DNA of 63,993 bases from Chryseobacterium sp. MYb7 (GTDB taxonomy: Bacteria > Bacteroidota > Bacteroidia > Flavobacteriales > Weeksellaceae), in the NCBI RefSeq assembly GCF_002979455.1, contig NZ_PCOU01000030.1, positions 1 through 63,993 of the forward strand, read 5' to 3'. A model generated the notes under the pieces. The model was not told the origin of the DNA. It ran no database searches and was given only the letters and a program-made list of their open reading frames with translations. Positions within the stretch are counted from its first letter, which is position 1. Every line of letters begins with the position of its first letter. Positions 34,503 to 42,838 of the stretch are shown in pieces. The translations under genes and the position numbers were made by a program.

Positions 34503-34769
34503 GGTACAATTGGGTATTTATACAATACTATATATTGGTTTTATTATTTTTAGTCTTTGTAGAGAAGTATTCATTTGGTAAGAATTTTCTCAATATCGAT
34601 TACTTTAAAAAAGAATAGTCGGATGATTAAGGAAATCGTTACATGAAAAGTGCCTGAAAGGGTGGATGATATTCAATAAAACAGATCAATACTTCATAAA
34701 AACTTAAGATAAAATACAAATATCTGTATTTCTGAGCTCATTGCCATGAAATTGCTCACATTAAAGCAC
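34503..34769. other. Intergenic region before the protease gene
   Basis: About 270 AT-rich bases between the protease start and the second tRNA-Asn unit. I see no reading frame, repeat or clear -7 box. It should hold the protease promoter. Confidence 0.4.
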
Positions 34770-34802
34770 AAAAAAAGACTTACATTTCTGTAAGTCTTTT
34801 TG
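34770..34802 (-). terminator. Terminator of tRNA-Asn copy 2
   Basis: AAAAAGACTTACA and TGTAAGTCTTTTT pair around a short loop, directly after the tRNA on the minus strand. The stem is the same as at copy 1 and the loop differs. Confidence 0.9.
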
Positions 34803-34876
34803 CTCCTCCTGCTGGGCTCGAACCAGCGACCCTCTGATTAACAGTCAGATGCTCTAACCAACTGAGCTAAGGAGGA
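34803..34876 (-). tRNA. tRNA-Asn (GTT), second identical copy
   Basis: The 74-nt sequence is identical to the gene at 27482-27555: anticodon GTT, perfect 7-bp acceptor stem, no encoded CCA. The promoter phrase and the terminator are duplicated too, so the whole unit of about 130 bp was copied. Confidence 0.97.
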
Positions 34877-34898
34877 ATGTCCTTTGTTTTAAGTGGTG

Positions 34899-34906
34899 CA
34901 AATATA
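34899..34906 (-). promoter_or_regulatory. Promoter -7 box (TATATTTG) for tRNA-Asn copy 2
   Basis: A perfect TAnnTTTG match 22 bases before the tRNA 5' end on the minus strand, followed by the same GCACCACTTAAAACAAAGG as copy 1. Confidence 0.7.
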
Positions 34907-34956
34907 GGACGAATATTTATACCCTACAAATATTTTTAAGAAAAATTTTTAAAAAA

Positions 34957-36450
34957 TTATAAAGTTCCTGCAAGCCATTTGAAAATATCACTTCCGAAGA
35001 TCAGTAACATCAAGCCTAACAGGAAGATAACCCCAATCATCTGTGCGTTTTCCAAAACTTTTTGCGGAACTGGTTTTCCTACAATCATTTCATATAAAGT
35101 AAATAAAACGTGCCCACCATCAAGTCCCGGAATCGGAATAAGGTTCAGGAATGCCAGCCATACGGAAAACATTGCTGTAAAGCTCCAGAAAGCAACCCAA
35201 TTGATCTTAACGCTTCCATCCGCATCTTTATCTACAGGCATATTCTTTACAATGGCAATAGGACCTCCTACATTTTTATATCCTTGAACTTTAGAGTTGA
35301 ACATGATTTTGAACTGCTTAACCTGTGTTGTTAGTGCTTCAATAGTTCTTGTAAATCCTCTTGGAATAGCCTCTCCGAAGGAATATTTTTTATTCGTTAC
35401 AATATCTTTTGCGATACTTTTCGTGTCAATTGCGATACCCAGTTTTCCGTTTTTATCAACAGAAACTGCTGGTAAGGTCTGTAGAGCTCCGTTTCTTTCT
35501 ACGTCTACAGAAACTGTTTTACCTTTATTTTCACTTAAAAGAGTGCTTACTTCATCAAAGAATGCTGCTTTCTTACCATTGATTCCCACAATTTTATCTC
35601 CTTTCGCAAGACCAGATGTCTGGGAAGAAGAAGGAGTAGCTAATGATTCAATAATCATAGAAACTCTTGGAGTAATGTATAGCTTAGCTTCTCTCTGTTT
35701 AAGAACATCTGCTACACCATCTGCATTTACAGGGAAGGTAACTTCCTGCCCGTTTCTGTTTACAGTAACATGATCTCCTAAAAGAATATTGATTGAAGTA
35801 TTTTCAAGTCTTTCTGCAGGTTTTCCGTCTACACTGATGATTTTGTCACCATTCTGGAATCCCATTTTCTTCCCTGCCGAAGTGGCTTCAATACCATTGT
35901 TGAATTTTGTAATATCTGTATACGTTTCTCCGTTGAAGAAAGACAGACAGCTGTAGATTAACCATGCAAGGAAAAAGTTTACCGTAACCCCTCCTAACAT
36001 AATGATCAGTCTCTGCCAGGCCGGTTTTGATCTGAACTCCCATGGTTCTGCCGGTTTTTTCATTTGGGCAGTGTCCATACTTTCGTCCACCATTCCTGCA
36101 ATTTTCACGTATCCTCCAAAAGGAAGCCATCCTATACCGTATTTAGTTTGTTCAGGATGTTTTCTCCAGTCGTTGTCAGGAAGTTTTGATATATCGATAG
36201 GAACTTCTTCCTTCTTTCCGTTCACCTCTATTACTTCAGAATCCGGCAGGTTCTTGGATAAAAACTTGTACTGCCATTTCCCGTTGATTTTCTTCATGGA
36301 GAATATGGAAAAGTAAGGATCAAAAAACAGAAAAAACTTCTCTGCTCTGGTCTTGAACCATATTGCTGGTAAAAAATGCCCAAGCTCATGAAGAAGGACA
36401 AGTATAGAGATGCTCAGAATGAACTGAAAAAGTTTGATTGCTATTTCCAT
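34957..36450 (-). CDS. rseP: RIP metalloprotease RseP
   Basis: RseP is the site-2 protease that cuts anti-sigma factors and leftover signal peptides within the membrane. The first helix carries LVLLHELGHF (HExxH, His21-His25). Two periplasmic PDZ domains follow (QNGDKIISVDGKPAER and AKGDKIVGINGKKAAF). The C-terminal helix holds LIPIPGLDGGHVLF (the second metal motif, LDG). The 497 residues are longer than the ~450 of E. coli. A charged insert follows the first helix (residues ~60-90). A TACCTTTG box lies 24 bases upstream. Confidence 0.94.
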   Translation of the reverse strand: MEIAIKLFQFILSISILVLLHELGHFLPAIWFKTRAEKFFLFFDPYFSIFSMKKINGKWQYKFLSKNLPDSEVIEVNGKKEEVPIDISKLPDNDWRKHPEQTKYGIGWLPFGGYVKIAGMVDESMDTAQMKKPAEPWEFRSKPAWQRLIIMLGGVTVNFFLAWLIYSCLSFFNGETYTDITKFNNGIEATSAGKKMGFQNGDKIISVDGKPAERLENTSINILLGDHVTVNRNGQEVTFPVNADGVADVLKQREAKLYITPRVSMIIESLATPSSSQTSGLAKGDKIVGINGKKAAFFDEVSTLLSENKGKTVSVDVERNGALQTLPAVSVDKNGKLGIAIDTKSIAKDIVTNKKYSFGEAIPRGFTRTIEALTTQVKQFKIMFNSKVQGYKNVGGPIAIVKNMPVDKDADGSVKINWVAFWSFTAMFSVWLAFLNLIPIPGLDGGHVLFTLYEMIVGKPVPQKVLENAQMIGVIFLLGLMLLIFGSDIFKWLAGTL

Positions 36451-36474
36451 TAATAAATTTTAGATTTTAATTTG

Positions 36475-36482
36475 CAAAGGTA
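36475..36482 (-). promoter_or_regulatory. Promoter -7 box (TACCTTTG) for rseP
   Basis: A perfect TAnnTTTG match 24 bases before the rseP start on the minus strand. Confidence 0.6.
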
Positions 36483-36502
36483 ACAATTATCAAAACTATG
36501 CC

Positions 36503-36533
36503 AAATAAAAAAGCTCCCCGAAACGAGAAGCTT
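36503..36533 (-). terminator. Terminator of the small beta-barrel gene
   Basis: On the minus strand AAGCTTCTC and GGGGAGCTT pair over nine positions (two G-U) with a GTTTC loop and a following T-run. Confidence 0.75.
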
Positions 36534-36556
36534 TGTCATATTTAAAGACGATTTGA

Positions 36557-36997
36557 TTATAAATTGAAAGAAACTCCAAGGCTGCCATTATTACCAACTT
36601 CTGCGAATACGCCTATTTTCTCTGTGAAGAAATACCGAGCTCCTATGTGAGCGCCCACTCCGAAGTCTTTCCCAAGAACTCCAAGGTCTACTCCAGGGTA
36701 AATATCCCATTTTGAAGGTAGATTTAAAGCTTCCTGCAAGTGGAAGTTCAGTCTTCCGAACACAAAAACACGATTATCCTTATCGTTGTTTTTATAATTG
36801 TCAAAGTAGCCGTTAATTCCAGCTCCTACTGAAATAAGTTGATTGAGTCCATAGTCATAAGTTCCCGTTACTCCGGTTCCATATCCCCAGGCACTCAGCC
36901 CCAGTTGTATTTTCTGATCTCCTTTTCCTGTCCAGGCCTGAGCATTGGCCATAGCACCAAAAAAGAAGATCGTCACCATAAAAAACAATTTCTTCAT
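36557..36997 (-). CDS. Small outer-membrane beta-barrel protein (DUF6646-like)
   Basis: The 146-residue protein has a signal peptide ending MANAQA, then WTGKGDQKIQLGLSAWGYGT and alternating polar/apolar strands (VGAGINGYF, VFGRLNFHL, GVGAHIGARYFF), ending GSLGVSFNL. This fits a short eight-strand outer-membrane barrel. The start region resembles a Bacteroidota family I recall as DUF6646; that label is from memory. It lies alone upstream of rseP on the same strand, with its own terminator. Confidence 0.75.
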   Translation of the reverse strand: MKKLFFMVTIFFFGAMANAQAWTGKGDQKIQLGLSAWGYGTGVTGTYDYGLNQLISVGAGINGYFDNYKNNDKDNRVFVFGRLNFHLQEALNLPSKWDIYPGVDLGVLGKDFGVGAHIGARYFFTEKIGVFAEVGNNGSLGVSFNL

Positions 36998-37219
36998 AAA
37001 TTTCTAATTTTTAAGGATAGTAATAAAAAATATTTCTATCAAAAATGGAACCGAAAGAATGACAGTACTCTAAAAATGGAAGACTTTAATAAATTATTAA
37101 GAAATAAAGCTTAGTTTTTACGGCCAAAACTCATTTTTAAGCCATTTAATTCTCTTTTTGTAATCATAAAAACAGTATTTTTATACGTCAGATTTGAAAT
37201 AATTAAAAAAGAATAAAAG

Positions 37220-37972
37220 ATGAAAGTTGTAGGGCTTAATTTAGATATCATCTGGAAAAATAAAGCGGAGAATTTTAAACTCATAGAAAACGAACTGCAA
37301 AATGTGGAAGCAGATCTGTTTCTTCTTCCCGAAATGTTTTCAACAGGTTTCTGTATGGATGCTTCAGAAGTTTCAGACAGAAATAGCGAATCTCTGGAGT
37401 TTTTGAAAAGGATCTCAAAAGAAAAAGATGCAGCATTCTGCGGAAGCGCTCCTGTAGAACAGAACGGAAACTTTTATAACAGAATGTACTTTATAAAACC
37501 GGATGGCGAAACCTCTTTTTATGATAAAAGACACCTGTTCTCCTTTTCCGGAGAAGATAAGGTTTATACGCCCGGGAAAGACAGAATAATTGTTGAATAT
37601 AAAGGAATACGCTTTCTGCTTCAAGTGTGTTATGATCTTCGTTTTCCTGTTTTTGCAAGAAATAATGATGATTATGATGCAATTTTATACGTTGCCAACT
37701 GGCCTGAGAAAAGAGTAGGAGCATGGGAACATCTGTTGAAAGCCAGAGCTATTGAAAATTTATCTTTTGTGTTTGGTTTGAACAGAATTGGGACCGATGG
37801 GAATGACCTGTTTTATCAGGAAAGTTCTCACTGCTTCTTTGGGGATGGAAAAGAAATTTCCCAAAAACAAGGTAATCTTATATTTGCAGAATTATATATG
37901 GAGGAATTGAAAGATTTTAGAAAACATTTCCAGTTTTTGAATGATAGGGACAGTTTCTTAATCCAACTATAA
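37220..37972 (+). CDS. Nitrilase-family omega-amidase (Nit2/YafV type)
   Basis: The 250-residue carbon-nitrogen hydrolase has the catalytic triad Glu38 (LLPEMFSTGF), Lys103 (YDKRHLFSF) and Cys137 (VCYDLRFPVF). The size and the phrases WPEKRVGAWEHLLKARAIEN and SSHCFFGDG fit the omega-amidase branch, which deamidates alpha-ketoglutaramate-like keto acids. It is a lone gene with a terminator. Confidence 0.88.
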   Translation: MKVVGLNLDIIWKNKAENFKLIENELQNVEADLFLLPEMFSTGFCMDASEVSDRNSESLEFLKRISKEKDAAFCGSAPVEQNGNFYNRMYFIKPDGETSFYDKRHLFSFSGEDKVYTPGKDRIIVEYKGIRFLLQVCYDLRFPVFARNNDDYDAILYVANWPEKRVGAWEHLLKARAIENLSFVFGLNRIGTDGNDLFYQESSHCFFGDGKEISQKQGNLIFAELYMEELKDFRKHFQFLNDRDSFLIQL

Positions 37973-37975
37973 ATA

Positions 37976-38012
37976 AAAAAGGCTGAAATTCAAATGAACT
38001 TCAGCCTTTATT
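37976..38012. terminator. Bidirectional terminator
   Basis: AAAGGCTGAA and TTCAGCCTTT pair around a 12-base loop, with an A-run before and T-rich bases after. It separates the amidase from the converging thioredoxin gene. Confidence 0.85.
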
Positions 38013-38017
38013 TTTAT

Positions 38018-38317
38018 CTAAACATATTGCTGCAGAAGGTTCGTTAATGTATTCACATCATGAACACCGCTTTCCTTCCATAGCATTTCTCCTTTTTTGA
38101 AAATTGCCAGTGTAGGGACTCCACGCACTCCATACTGTGCTGCCAGTGCAGGATATTGGTCTACATCTACCTTGATAATTCTGGCTCCTTCGCCGATATT
38201 TTCCTTTACTGTATTTAATACCGAAGACTGAACCTTACAAGGCTGGCACCATGTTGCGAAGAAATCAATCAGTACAGGTCTTTCGGAATCTATGATTTCC
38301 TGAAATTTTTGTGACAT
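38018..38317 (-). CDS. Thioredoxin family protein with CQPC active site
   Basis: The 99-residue thioredoxin fold has FFATWCQPCKVQ (cysteines 24 and 27) and the cis-Pro loop RGVPTLAIF. The dipeptide between the cysteines is Gln-Pro rather than the usual Gly-Pro, which should shift the redox potential. No signal peptide is present. It follows the MBL/rhodanese gene by 19 bases on the same strand, so it may reduce the persulfides made or removed by that protein. This link is inferred. Confidence 0.9.
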   Translation of the reverse strand: MSQKFQEIIDSERPVLIDFFATWCQPCKVQSSVLNTVKENIGEGARIIKVDVDQYPALAAQYGVRGVPTLAIFKKGEMLWKESGVHDVNTLTNLLQQYV

Positions 38318-38336
38318 AGTTTAGTTTTTTATGATC

Positions 38337-39746
38337 TTAAGATGTTTTGGATTGACAAACAAAATCAGTAGTCGGGAATTTTTCTGTTTTTTTGATACCG
38401 TTAAATCCTCCTTCTATTTCTGTAAAGTTTCTGATTCCGTGTGAGTTAAGAATACTTGCTGCAATCATGCTTCTGTACCCACCTGCGCAGTGCAGGAAGA
38501 AATGTTCAGAATCATCAATGGTACGTGCCCAGTCACTAATGGTGTCCAATGGCTTGTTGTACGCATTGTCAATGTGCTCTGCAGAATATTCAGTCAGTTT
38601 TCTTACATCAACTACTGTAGCTTCTTTTGTAAACTGCTCTGCAAATTCAGCCGGAGTGATTCTTTTAACCTCGTCAGTTTCCATACCTGCATTTTTCCAT
38701 GCTTCAAAACTTCCTTTCAGATATCCTATCACATTATCAAAGCCTACTCTGCTTAGTCTGGTGATCACTTCCTCTTCAGTGCCTTCATCAGTAACTAATA
38801 ATAGAGGATGCTTTACATCTACAATAAGAGTTCCTACCCATGGGGCGAAATCTCCTTTCAGTCCTATATTGATAGAGTTGGGAACAAATCCTTTATGGAA
38901 ATCCGCAGCTCCTCTTGTATCTAAAATTAATGCTCCTGTTTCCTCTGCCAAAGCTTCGAAATCTTCAGGTGTAACAGGTTGCAACCCTTTGTTCATTACA
39001 ACGTCCAGACTTTCATAACCGCCTTTATTTAAAGCGACATTCATTCCGAAATATTTCGGTGGAGCTGTTAAACCATCAAGAACTTCTCTGATGAAAGATG
39101 CTTTATCAGGTTGATTAAGAGCGTAATTCGTCTTTTTTTGGTTTCCTAAAATGTCTACCGTTTCCTTCTGCATATTTTTTCCACAAGCAGATCCGGCACC
39201 ATGAGCAGGATAAACCGTAATACTGTCATCCAATGGCATGATTTTGTTCTGAAGGCTATCGTACAGAATTCCCGCAAGATCTTCCTGAGTAAGATTAGTC
39301 GCTTTTTGTGCAAGATCCGGTCTTCCTACGTCTCCTAAAAATAGGGTGTCACCTGTAAAAATTGCAGTTTCAAGACCATTTTCATCTATTAAAAGATAAG
39401 TGCTGCTTTCCATGGTGTGTCCCGGAGTGTGCATTACCTTTATTTTTACTTTTCCGATCTCAAAAATCTGATCATCTTCAGCAATAATGGCGTCAAATTC
39501 CGGAGCGGCAGTAGGACCGTATACGATCGGAGCACCTGTTTTCTTGCTTAAATCCAAATGCCCTGATACGAAATCAGCATGGAAGTGAGTTTCAAAAATA
39601 TATTTTAAAGTGACATTGTCTTTTTCCAGACGATCCAGATAAGGTTTTACTTCTCTTAAAGGATCTATAATCACTGCTTCATTCTCTGATACAATATAAT
39701 AGGCACCCTGAGCCAGACAGCCCGTATATATTTGTTCAATTTTCAT
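38337..39746 (-). CDS. Metallo-beta-lactamase fold protein with two rhodanese domains
   Basis: The N-terminal ~245 residues are a persulfide-dioxygenase-like metallohydrolase with ETHFHADFVSGH (HxHxD at 54-58), HTPGHTMESS and FTGDTLFLGDVGRPDL. Two rhodanese domains follow. The first (ALILDTRGAADFH) appears to lack the active Cys. The second has HFFLHCAGGYRSM with the active Cys. Such fusions oxidise glutathione or protein persulfides. It heads an operon with thioredoxin. A 14-bp palindrome 95 bases upstream matches the one before the TetR gene at 59.5 kb. Confidence 0.9.
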   Translation of the reverse strand: MKIEQIYTGCLAQGAYYIVSENEAVIIDPLREVKPYLDRLEKDNVTLKYIFETHFHADFVSGHLDLSKKTGAPIVYGPTAAPEFDAIIAEDDQIFEIGKVKIKVMHTPGHTMESSTYLLIDENGLETAIFTGDTLFLGDVGRPDLAQKATNLTQEDLAGILYDSLQNKIMPLDDSITVYPAHGAGSACGKNMQKETVDILGNQKKTNYALNQPDKASFIREVLDGLTAPPKYFGMNVALNKGGYESLDVVMNKGLQPVTPEDFEALAEETGALILDTRGAADFHKGFVPNSINIGLKGDFAPWVGTLIVDVKHPLLLVTDEGTEEEVITRLSRVGFDNVIGYLKGSFEAWKNAGMETDEVKRITPAEFAEQFTKEATVVDVRKLTEYSAEHIDNAYNKPLDTISDWARTIDDSEHFFLHCAGGYRSMIAASILNSHGIRNFTEIEGGFNGIKKTEKFPTTDFVCQSKTS

Positions 39747-39840
39747 TGGGGTCTTTTTTTAATGAGTTAAAGATACAAAGTATTAGATAAATTCTAAATG
39801 AAATGTTAAATCCCATTGATAGTTTCTTTCAATACTTTGT

Positions 39841-39854
39841 TAAACGTACGTTTA
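39841..39854. promoter_or_regulatory. Palindrome TAAACGTACGTTTA, possible TetR-type operator
   Basis: A perfect 14-bp palindrome with half-sites TAAACG/CGTTTA. They are identical to those of the palindrome before the TetR gene (59464-59477), and only the central AT/TA differs. It lies upstream of the MBL/rhodanese-thioredoxin operon. On the minus strand it contains TACGTTTA, a near -7 box. Confidence 0.55.
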
Positions 39855-39958
39855 GTATATCTTGTTTTTTAGCAAAAAGAATGCCTTATATAGAGACAAT
39901 AGGTAAATGCTGTTTTATATCATGTTCTCTTACTAAGCAAAATTTTTTGAAAACTTTT

Positions 39959-41020
39959 TTAGTCTATGTTATAAAATATTTTGTACAAGACTTCATTGGT
40001 GTTTTCTGTAATATTCTTATCTGTTTTGAATTGGAGATATTCATCTTTTTTAGCTTCCCCTTCATCATAATGGATCAGTCTATTGTATTTGTCATAGAGA
40101 TAATCTTTAATTTTTCCGTTATCCGCTATCTTTATTATTTCAGCAAAATATTTTTTGGTGTCTTCATGCATTGGCCAGTCTTTTTCATGGTCTTTATAGA
40201 ATTCTATCATTTTCTCTGTGGCAAAAATTTCAGAATAGATATTCATATCATTGAAGCCTGTCAGAAGTTCTTTTTTTTCAGAATTTTCTCCCAGCCACTT
40301 TATTTTTGCCTGAGCAGCAGTAATCACTGCATTGATCATCATAGAATCTCTTTTAATAGTCGGGGACAAGATAATATCTGGTGTGTGGCTTATGGGAAGT
40401 GGCTTTTTAGAGGCTATATCCAGTAACCCAAAATACGTTTCAGCTTTAGTTTTAAGATCTGCCAGCTGATCAGAGGTCATCTCATCACTTGAAACCCTTA
40501 TTTTAAAACCCCAGCCTCCACATTCATAAATAGAAAGAAGAGATTTCTTATCTGTATATTTTACGCCTTTAAAAAAGTCACTTTCACCCATTGCATGATC
40601 GAATATGGAATAGATATAATTTACTTTTACCTTATCATTGGCTGTACTTCCAAACATAGGTTTTAAATCTACACCTTTATTAGAATTCTGATTAAGAACC
40701 GTTTCATACACAGAAAATTCATCTCTTAGAAGTTGGTTGTCAACAGATTTTTTAGGATAGACATATAAGGTGAGAACTGTTTTAGATTTTTTGCTGCTCT
40801 GTTGTACATAACTTATTACAACATGTTTATTCTGTAAGTCGTAAGAAAATATGGCTTCTCTTTGAAAACCAGACCATAAGGACGGGAAGACGGCAGATGT
40901 TGGTAGATGCGTATAATCTCCTTTTATCTGCAAGTCGACAGGCTTATTTCGTTTCTGGGAAAAAATCAGAAAGGAATAAAAAGCAAAAATAACGAGTAAA
41001 ATTTTCTTAAATGAAATCAT
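39959..41020 (-). CDS. Secreted protein of unknown function, 353 aa
   Basis: I do not recognise a family. The likely start is ATG at 41020, giving a signal peptide (MISFKKILLVIFAFYSFLIF, cut near SQ). A longer extension to 41176 is rejected because it has no signal-like N-terminus and reaches over the start of the divergent gene. The mature part is rich in Lys and Asp, has no transmembrane helix, and includes SIYECGGWGFKIRVSSDEMT. The last quarter is helical and charged. It stands alone between the MBL operon and a HerA-type gene. Confidence 0.7.
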   Translation of the reverse strand: MISFKKILLVIFAFYSFLIFSQKRNKPVDLQIKGDYTHLPTSAVFPSLWSGFQREAIFSYDLQNKHVVISYVQQSSKKSKTVLTLYVYPKKSVDNQLLRDEFSVYETVLNQNSNKGVDLKPMFGSTANDKVKVNYIYSIFDHAMGESDFFKGVKYTDKKSLLSIYECGGWGFKIRVSSDEMTSDQLADLKTKAETYFGLLDIASKKPLPISHTPDIILSPTIKRDSMMINAVITAAQAKIKWLGENSEKKELLTGFNDMNIYSEIFATEKMIEFYKDHEKDWPMHEDTKKYFAEIIKIADNGKIKDYLYDKYNRLIHYDEGEAKKDEYLQFKTDKNITENTNEVLYKIFYNID

Positions 41021-41160
41021 CTGTGGTATATATGTTGTTGTGAGGGCTAAATTAAAAATAAAATGGGTGAACTTAGAACATAATTTAATCACTAATATTA
41101 TTTTATTTACACAAATCTTTACAAAAAATTTTATATTTATAAGTTTAAAAAAGCGATCAA

Positions 41161-42687
41161 ATGGCAGACAAAACACAATTTATTGAAGAACTCAACGCTA
41201 GATACACTCCAAAAGGAGAGCATATTATATTAGGAAAAGGAATGCTTGATGGTGAAGTGGTCACAGAAGTAAACGTAACCATTCCTCTGAAAACAATTAA
41301 CCGTCATGGTCTTATCGCCGGAGCTACGGGAACTGGTAAGACAAAAACACTGCAGGTATTTGCAGAACAGCTTTCTCATGCAGGAATTCCATCTTTGGTG
41401 CTGGATATCAAAGGAGATTTTTCCGGAATTGCAGAAGCAGGAGAAATGAATCCCATTATTGAAGAAAGATATGCTAAAACACAGCTTCCTTATACTCCGC
41501 AAGCTTTTCCGGTAGAATTAATGAGTATTTCCGGGGGTGAAGGAGTGAAATTAAGGGCTACTGTTACGGAATTTGGGCCTGTTTTACTCAGCAAAATTCT
41601 TGAACTAAATGATACCCAGCAAAGCATCATGTCTATCGTCTTCAAATACTGTGATGATAAAGGACTTCCATTGATTGATCTTAATGATTTGAAGAAAGTC
41701 TTGCAGTATGTAACAGATAATGCACAAGGAAAAGCAGAGCTTGCGGCTAATTATGGATCCATTGCATCATCATCTCTTGGAACGATTTTGAGATCTATTG
41801 TGGCCTTGGAACAGCAGGGGGCAGCAGGTTTTTTTGGTGAACTAAGCTTTGATGTTCAGGATTTACTGGAAACAAGAGACGGAAAAGGAGTCGTAAATAT
41901 ATTAAGGGTAGCAGATATTCAGAATAAGCCACAGCTTTTCTCAACCTTTATGCTTTCACTTTTTGCGGAAATTTATATGACGTTTCCGGAAGAAGGAGAT
42001 AGCGGTAAGCCAAAGCTGGTTCTTTTCATAGATGAAGCGCACCTGATTTTTGATGAAGCGTCCAAAGCCCTTCTTTCTCAGATTGAAACCATGGTAAAAC
42101 TGATCCGTTCCAAAGGAGTGGGGATTTATTTTATTACCCAGATTCCAGGGGATGTTCCTGAAAATGTTCTTTCCCAATTAGGACTGAAGATACAGCACGC
42201 ACTAAGAGGATTTACAGCAAAAGATAAAAAAGAAATTACCAAAGCTGTTGAAAACTATCCTACCACAGAGTATTACAATGCGTCCAGTTTGATCCAGAAT
42301 TTGGGAATTGGAGAAGCGTTTGTCACTGCTCTTGATGAGAAAGGAATTCCTACACCATTAGTACATACTTATCTGATCTCTCCGGAATCAAGAATGGATG
42401 TTTTGAGCTCGGCGGAAATCTCAGATTTGACCTCAAAATCTGCACTTGTTGCAAAATATGAACAGGCAATTGACCGAGAATCTGCTTATGAAATGCTGAC
42501 CAACAGAATGGAACAAGCTGCACAAAACCCAACTCCTACCCAAAAGGCAAGACCTGTAAAAGAAGAACCGGGAATGTTTGAACAGGTATTACAAAGTAAA
42601 GCAGGCCGTACTTTTACCTCTACATTAATGAGAGAAGGTGCAAAAGCTATTCTCGGAATGTTCGGTCTGGGAGGCAGAAGAAGATAA
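41161..42687 (+). CDS. HerA-type ATPase (DUF853 helicase family)
   Basis: The 508-residue protein has Walker A GATGTGKTKTLQVF near residue 54, the strand DIKGDFSGIAEAGE, Walker B LVLFIDEAHLIFDEA and a late RSKGVGIYFITQIPGDVPE segment. These are the marks of the DUF853 branch of HerA/FtsK-like hexameric ATPases. E. coli YjgR is the best known member. The role may be DNA translocation, but no NurA-like nuclease is adjacent. The next gene, an exonuclease, may be functionally linked (inference). Confidence 0.88.
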   Translation: MADKTQFIEELNARYTPKGEHIILGKGMLDGEVVTEVNVTIPLKTINRHGLIAGATGTGKTKTLQVFAEQLSHAGIPSLVLDIKGDFSGIAEAGEMNPIIEERYAKTQLPYTPQAFPVELMSISGGEGVKLRATVTEFGPVLLSKILELNDTQQSIMSIVFKYCDDKGLPLIDLNDLKKVLQYVTDNAQGKAELAANYGSIASSSLGTILRSIVALEQQGAAGFFGELSFDVQDLLETRDGKGVVNILRVADIQNKPQLFSTFMLSLFAEIYMTFPEEGDSGKPKLVLFIDEAHLIFDEASKALLSQIETMVKLIRSKGVGIYFITQIPGDVPENVLSQLGLKIQHALRGFTAKDKKEITKAVENYPTTEYYNASSLIQNLGIGEAFVTALDEKGIPTPLVHTYLISPESRMDVLSSAEISDLTSKSALVAKYEQAIDRESAYEMLTNRMEQAAQNPTPTQKARPVKEEPGMFEQVLQSKAGRTFTSTLMREGAKAILGMFGLGGRRR

Positions 42688-42838
42688 TTTTGAAAGATAA
42701 TCTGCTATATTTTGTTATATTTTTTGTTATTTTAGCAGGTTATCTTTACATAACAGTAAACAATAAAACCGGATTTTATTGGGGAATAAGACATCGGTTT
42801 TCAATATAAATGACAAAACAGCAGTTAACACACATTCA

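Noticed and set aside
39803..40426. Plus-strand frame of 207 codons
   Set aside because: It is Phe/Ile-rich antisense of the secreted protein gene, without a family match or ribosome site.
41021..41176. Extension of the 353-residue secreted protein to 41176
   Set aside because: It reaches into the start of the divergent HerA-type gene. The signal peptide begins at 41020.
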